Part shown: positions 32,612 to 36,464 of the stretch, piece by piece
How the letters are laid out: each line of letters opens with the position of its first letter
Numbering within the stretch: the first letter of the stretch is position 1
DNA from: Xylaria sp. FL1777
Lineage: Eukaryota; Ascomycota; Sordariomycetes; Xylariales; Xylariaceae
DNA length: 36,464 nt
Assembly: GCA_022578965.1 (NCBI GenBank)
Contig: MU400819.1
Coordinates: forward strand, 1-36,464
Direction: 5' to 3'
Notes under the pieces: model-generated
The model's database searches: none
Seen by the model: the letters and a program-made list of their open reading frames with translations, nothing else
Told to the model about the DNA's origin: nothing
Translations under genes and position numbers: made by a program

Positions 32612-32925
32612 GTACGTAGGTTGTGGCCAAAAGTCTGGACCATCCTTAAAAATAAAGTACAGTGTGTGTATTTACCACTTATGGTGGGTACTTCCCAATT
32701 AGGAAAGAGACATTAATTCTTCCCAGACCGCTAATGGCTTAGCAACTTACGTTTCGGTCTGATAACGATCCGTAAAGTAAAATATAAGTTAGTTTCGGGC
32801 CGTTGGCAGTCTGGCAGGAATTAACCCTTTTTTCCTAATTAGGAAGTACTTACCGTAAGTGGTAAATAAATACACTGTACATAATTTTTAAGGATGGTCC
32901 AGACTTTTGACCCCAACCTACGTAC
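32612..32925. mobile_element. MITE-like element with about 107-bp terminal inverted repeats
   Basis: The left arm (32612 to about 32718, starting GTACGTAGGTTGTGGCC) and the reverse complement of the right arm (about 32819-32925, starting GTACGTAGGTTGGGGTC) align over their full length without gaps, at roughly 85-90 percent identity. Many differences are transitions. About 100 bases separate the arms, for a total of about 314 bp. There is no coding capacity. TA occurs just inside both ends (32613-32614, 32923-32924), compatible with a Tc1/mariner-type TA duplication, and TACCT lies close to both borders (32606-32610, 32926-32930). The right arm carries spurious short frames. Structure is seen directly; superfamily is uncertain. 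Confidence 0.85.
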
Positions 32926-33322
32926 TACCTCTGAGATCCGTTTTCCCATCCCAAATTGGAATGGGAATTTAACCTGAGCCATGCCGCTTTTAGCCTGAGC
33001 TGGGAGCCTGAGCCAAGCCCGTTTTTGCATAAAGTATTATAAATAAACTGTAGTACCTAGTAGAATTAAAAACGGTCCAACTCTGAGTTTATTATAAAAC
33101 GGATTATTCCTCGAGTACCGGTACCTAGATTGCAACGAACGGCCGTTGAACTTTTCAGCGCCACGGGCTTTCCTTATACATGTACATCCTAATCCCTGTA
33201 TCGCCAAGCCTTATGGTTCCGTGACACTCAGTTTCAACATACCGGACGTTGCAATTCATACCTATCCTGGACTCACCCCAGCCAAAGACTTTGTTAACGA
33301 TAGGCGGAGCCGTGAGAATTTG
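32926..33322. other. Intergenic, 3' of the F-box gene
   Basis: About 400 bases between the MITE-like element and the F-box gene stop. A short region at 32968-33012 repeats the word CTGAGCC three times. No gene is seen; it is likely to include the F-box 3' untranslated region. Confidence 0.6.
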
Positions 33323-34336
33323 TTAGCCACTATTTATCCACATATGCCTCACATGGCCGTGGCAACTTTCCCGTGGCAAACTTCTGTCTCTACCATGTTT
33401 CAGTAGCTTCTGCCATTTTGGATCCGGTGGCATGGAACAACAACCTAGATCGTGGTACGTCACAGTCTTGAATACTAGACTGTGTTGTAACCACGAGATC
33501 GATAAATCCCAGTCAGTTTCGCAACAAGAGCAACCCCCAATCCCTTCGTATGCGGAGTTCTTAGAGAGCTTTGCCTCAGCTTCATCGAGACTGGGATGAA
33601 GGACGCCGTAAGCAAAATTTTTTCTTCCATCGAGTCGGCAGTGATAGCAAGCATCGTCTAGCAGTGTGTCGCGGAAGAAGTCGTGCAATGACTGGGTCGA
33701 AATAACCTGTCTTGTAATGTCCACTCCCATAACACGATAGGTCCATGTGTAAGATAGGAACAGGTCGTCGCCTATCCATTTCGCTGTGCGTGAAATTTCA
33801 AGGTGCGTCTTGCACTGCGTCTTCATAAACAGAAAACTTATGGACTTGCGTCCCGAAAGTGATAAACATGAAAGAGGGATTCCATGCGTAACACCGAGTA
33901 GACGACGGTTTCTAACGAGACGGGTTTCCAAAAAACTGACACTTAAACTTTTGCCTGGGCACATCGAGTCTATGTGTTGCTCCCCGTCAGGACGGAATAC
34001 GTGATAGATGCCAGATTCGTACGGATAATAAAAGATGTTCTCTTTAGAGTAAAAGGGGCGTAGTTTGCGTGCAACGGGGGAATAGACTACCCAGCTGGTG
34101 TTCCGCTCTAGAGTCGTCAGCAGTATCTCTCTAGAATGTGCGTCGAGCCTCTCGATATATTTAGATAAGATTGAGAATAAATCTTTGCAAGTTAATGCCA
34201 AAGACACGGCATCAGCAACACTTGCGGTTTGGTCGGCGATATCGAGGATTATTTCAACTGGCATCATCGACAGTAAACGTGACTGTGCTTGGTAATTTCG
34301 GGTGCTAGGCGCAGTGTTGGGAATAGTAGTGGCCAT
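33323..34336 (-). CDS. Fungal F-box protein
   Basis: A predicted substrate adaptor that would bind Skp1 in an SCF ubiquitin ligase; its target is unknown. A single exon encodes 337 residues from an ATG at 34336. The F-box covers about residues 21-60: SMMPVEIILDIADQ, then VADAVSLALTCKDLFSIL, with the usual hydrophobic spacing and TCK. No leucine-rich or WD repeats follow. The C-terminal part carries CSCCETDWDLSISW (269-282) and KTVTYHDLGCCS (290-301), ending near PDPKWQ. This Cys-rich C-x-C-C-x-TD plus TYHDLG pattern is what I recall from a large family of fungal F-box proteins. The frame is uninterrupted, so the gene appears intact although it is only 0.7 kb from the right AT-rich tract. Confidence 0.85.
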   Translation of the reverse strand: MATTIPNTAPSTRNYQAQSRLLSMMPVEIILDIADQTASVADAVSLALTCKDLFSILSKYIERLDAHSREILLTTLERNTSWVVYSPVARKLRPFYSKENIFYYPYESGIYHVFRPDGEQHIDSMCPGKSLSVSFLETRLVRNRRLLGVTHGIPLSCLSLSGRKSISFLFMKTQCKTHLEISRTAKWIGDDLFLSYTWTYRVMGVDITRQVISTQSLHDFFRDTLLDDACYHCRLDGRKNFAYGVLHPSLDEAEAKLSKNSAYEGIGGCSCCETDWDLSISWLQHSLVFKTVTYHDLGCCSMPPDPKWQKLLKHGRDRSLPRESCHGHVRHMWINSG

Positions 34337-35024
34337 AGTATTGATTCAGGTTGCTTGTCGCTTTTAGAGGTAAAATACCTGGACCGCTCCAGGTTCTGTG
34401 GAGCGTTAATACTTGCTGTCACGACGTTGCAATGGGCGGTGCCGTTGTAGATTACTGGAAAATACACTTTAATTATATGATGAAGAAGTGAAGGTTTACT
34501 TCGAAGCCTAGACTTCAGTCACCAGCTATATATATGTGGCTACGGAAGGGCTACGTACGCAAGAAAGTTTGAATCAATTAGCCGGTCAATCAGCGAAAGC
34601 TGAATAGCTAAATCTAAAATATGAGAACGGAGACCAAAGGTAGATATTGCAACCGAGATAATCGTAGATATCTCAACGCCTATAGTATAGTGTTTATAGG
34701 TACGGTCTAAACAGTACCTTCCAAGGTTGGGTTACGGTTTCGGTTTGCATAAAATTGTGCATCGCTACTTGGGGAGGGTGAGCCGAGCCTGAGCAAAAGC
34801 AGCAGGCAAGCTAAGCCTAGGTCGGATTACGCCACGGGTGCTGGGATGAAGTAATGCTGCATACCTCTAGCGCTGTACATATTCCTGCGTAACCGACCTA
34901 CCTGATGGGTGTATACAGTGGCCCATAGCGAAAAAGTGTGCCAGAACCAAGGCAACCCCACCTAACTCCTTCCACCTACCCCTCAGGTATTCATTTATAC
35001 CTAGGCAGCTGATAATTTACCTAC
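34337..35024. other. Intergenic between F-box gene and right AT-rich tract
   Basis: It contains the presumed F-box promoter. Otherwise nothing is recognised. Composition stays ordinary until about 35.02 kb and then changes abruptly. Confidence 0.55.
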
Positions 35025-35113
35025 TTCTTACTTTTTTTATTACACTTTTTTAATTGTACTACTTTATATATTTTAGTACTTATTAGCGCAATCCTATAAA
35101 AAGCTAAATTTTA

Positions 35114-35138
35114 TTTAATTAAGCTTGTTTAAATGCTA
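35114..35138 (+). repeat. 25-base exact direct repeat, copy 1
   Basis: TTTAATTAAGCTTGTTTAAA followed by TGCTA; the same 25 bases occur at 36136-36160, an offset of 1022. Exact identity over 25 positions including the GCTTG and GC cores stands out in such low-complexity DNA. Confidence 0.75.
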
Positions 35139-35149
35139 TATAGCTACTT

Positions 35150-35169
35150 TTAAAGAAATATTTCTTTAA
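35150..35169. repeat. 20-bp perfect palindrome
   Basis: TTAAAGAAATATTTCTTTAA is its own reverse complement. It lies a few bases after copy 1 of the 25-base direct repeat. Confidence 0.6.
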
Positions 35170-35380
35170 TTGCTATATATAAAGCTAAGTATATATATAT
35201 AATTATAAATAGTTATATTTGCAAAAATTTGCAGCTATACTACTATAGTTATACATTATTATATTTATTAATAATATATTTATGTAGCTTAACTAAAGCT
35301 AATTTTATTTATTATTTATTTTGCTAAGTTACTATAAACTAAGTTTATTATTTTTTATATTTTAAAATCTTATATTACTT

Positions 35381-35560
35381 TTTTTAAATATAGCACACTT
35401 TTTTTATATATAATTTGTTTTTTTTAAATATATTTAGCTTTTTTTATATATAACTTGCTTTTTTTATATGCGATTTGCTTTTTTTATATATAATTTGCTT
35501 TTTTTATATATAACTTGCTTTTTTTATATATAGCATACTTTTTTTATATATAATATACTT
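35381..35560. repeat. 20-bp tandem repeat, nine copies, constant length
   Basis: Nine consecutive units of exactly 20 bases (starts 35381, 35401, and so on to 35541) each begin TTTTTATATA or TTTTTAAATA and mostly end in GCTT or ACTT. Units vary by substitution only; no insertion or deletion breaks the register. The period is close to two turns of DNA, which places the T-tracts on one face of the helix. Confidence 0.9.
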
Positions 35561-36135
35561 AAAGCATTTGTTTTTTTAATACTTATTTATATATTTAATA
35601 ATATAATATATTTAATAATAGCATTTAAAACTTTTAGTAGTTTTATATTTAAAAACAAACTTTTTTTTTTAAAAAAAAATATTTTTAAAAACGCAAAAAA
35701 CTATAAACCTAAAATTAAATTAATAACATAAATACTTTAAAAGCTACTTAAAAGCAAATATAATAATATTTAAATAATTTTAAACAAATTAATAATAAAT
35801 GCTTTTTATATTTTTGTAATATAATAATACTTAATTAAATAAGTTTAAATAATTGTTTATTTTGTTAAACTAAAGCAAATTATAAAAAATAGCAAAAAAT
35901 ATAATATAAAATAAAGCTTATTAAATTTTATGCATATAATAGCTTTTGCTTAATATATATTTATAAATCAAAAGAAAATTAAAATATATAAGCAATATTA
36001 AAGCAAAAATTATAAAAGATTTTATATTAACTATATAACAAAAAACAAAAAAAGCTTTTTAAAAGCATATATTAATTATTACTTTTTTAAAAATAATTAC
36101 TGCTGCTTTTATTAACGAAGTATATATTATAATAG

Positions 36136-36160
36136 TTTAATTAAGCTTGTTTAAATGCTA
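36136..36160 (+). repeat. 25-base exact direct repeat, copy 2
   Basis: Second copy of the sequence at 35114-35138. The two copies could mark the ends of, or a word shared by, related degraded elements. Confidence 0.75.
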
Positions 36161-36464
36161 ATAAGTATATTAAAATTAAAAAAAAAGCTAAAAAAAAAAA
36201 AAAAAGCAAATAAAAAGGAATTTCTTAGGTTTATGCTTAAGTTACTTAAAAATACAACAAATGCAAAGCTTACAGAATAAAAATTAAAATATAAAAAAAA
36301 AAAGCAAAAACATAAAATAATAAATACGCCTTCAAAAAAAAAACACTACAAATAAATAGAAAAAAAATATTAAAAATAAAAAAAAAATGTTTATAAAAAA
36401 CTAAAAAAAATAAAAATAATATAACAATAATTAATTAAAATTAATAAAAATAAAACATAAAAAA

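Larger units (their letters stand above)
35025..36464. repeat. AT-rich isochore (right), RIP-like
   Basis: Composition switches to almost pure A/T with rare CpG, matching the left tract. It holds a 20-bp minisatellite (35381-35560), a 20-bp palindrome (35150-35169) and a 25-base exact direct repeat (35114-35138 and 36136-36160). No reading frame is present. Interpreted as degraded repeat DNA that continues beyond the window. Confidence 0.85.

Noticed and set aside
32839..33030. 63-codon minus-strand frame
   Set aside because: It lies across the right arm of the MITE-like element and its flank; no gene-like features.

Overview
The window looks like a nuclear segment of a filamentous ascomycete (Pezizomycotina). 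The evidence is short 45-120 nt spliceosomal introns with GTRNGT donors and TACTAAC/CTGAC-like branch sites, an intron-bearing tRNA-Ile, fungal-type proteins (a TeaR-like cell-end marker receptor, an ARE-type sterol acyltransferase, an F-box protein), and a two-compartment base composition. A gene-bearing, GC-balanced block (about 2.3-35.0 kb) is bracketed by two extremely AT-rich tracts (1-2300 and about 35025-36464). The tracts have almost no CpG and are dominated by TpA-rich words, as expected of repeats degraded by repeat-induced point mutation (RIP). The species cannot be named from the sequence.

Layout: an AT-rich tract with a 26-bp x4 minisatellite (1-2300); gene-free, possibly relic-bearing DNA (2.3-5.06 kb); sterol O-acyltransferase, + strand, three exons (5062-6882); tRNA-Ile(AAT) with a 27-nt intron and a tRNA-like relic (7.3-7.55 kb); a long charged J-domain protein, - strand (9312-11138). 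A 10-kb gene desert with scattered TAGGTA/TACCTA words and a (CA)n tract follows (11.1-21.4 kb). Then come a calcineurin-like metallophosphoesterase, - strand (21379-22524), a TeaR-like CaaX protein, + strand, three exons (25111-26765), and relic-rich DNA with a possible solo LTR (26.8-31.0 kb). The right part holds a conserved fungal protein of unknown function, - strand, whose frame continues past an in-frame TGA (31073-32472), a 314-bp MITE-like inverted-repeat element beside its promoter (32612-32925), an F-box protein, - strand (33323-34336), and an AT-rich tract with a 20-bp x9 minisatellite.

The genes do not form an evident pathway or biosynthetic cluster. They are unrelated housekeeping or regulatory genes: sterol esterification, chaperone recruitment, phosphoesterase, polarity, F-box. 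I found no convincing new multi-gene system. The points most worth checking are the in-frame stop (or tiny intron) in the unknown gene, the MITE-like insertion near its start, the micro-exon option at the acyltransferase 3' end, and the constant-length minisatellite in the right AT tract.
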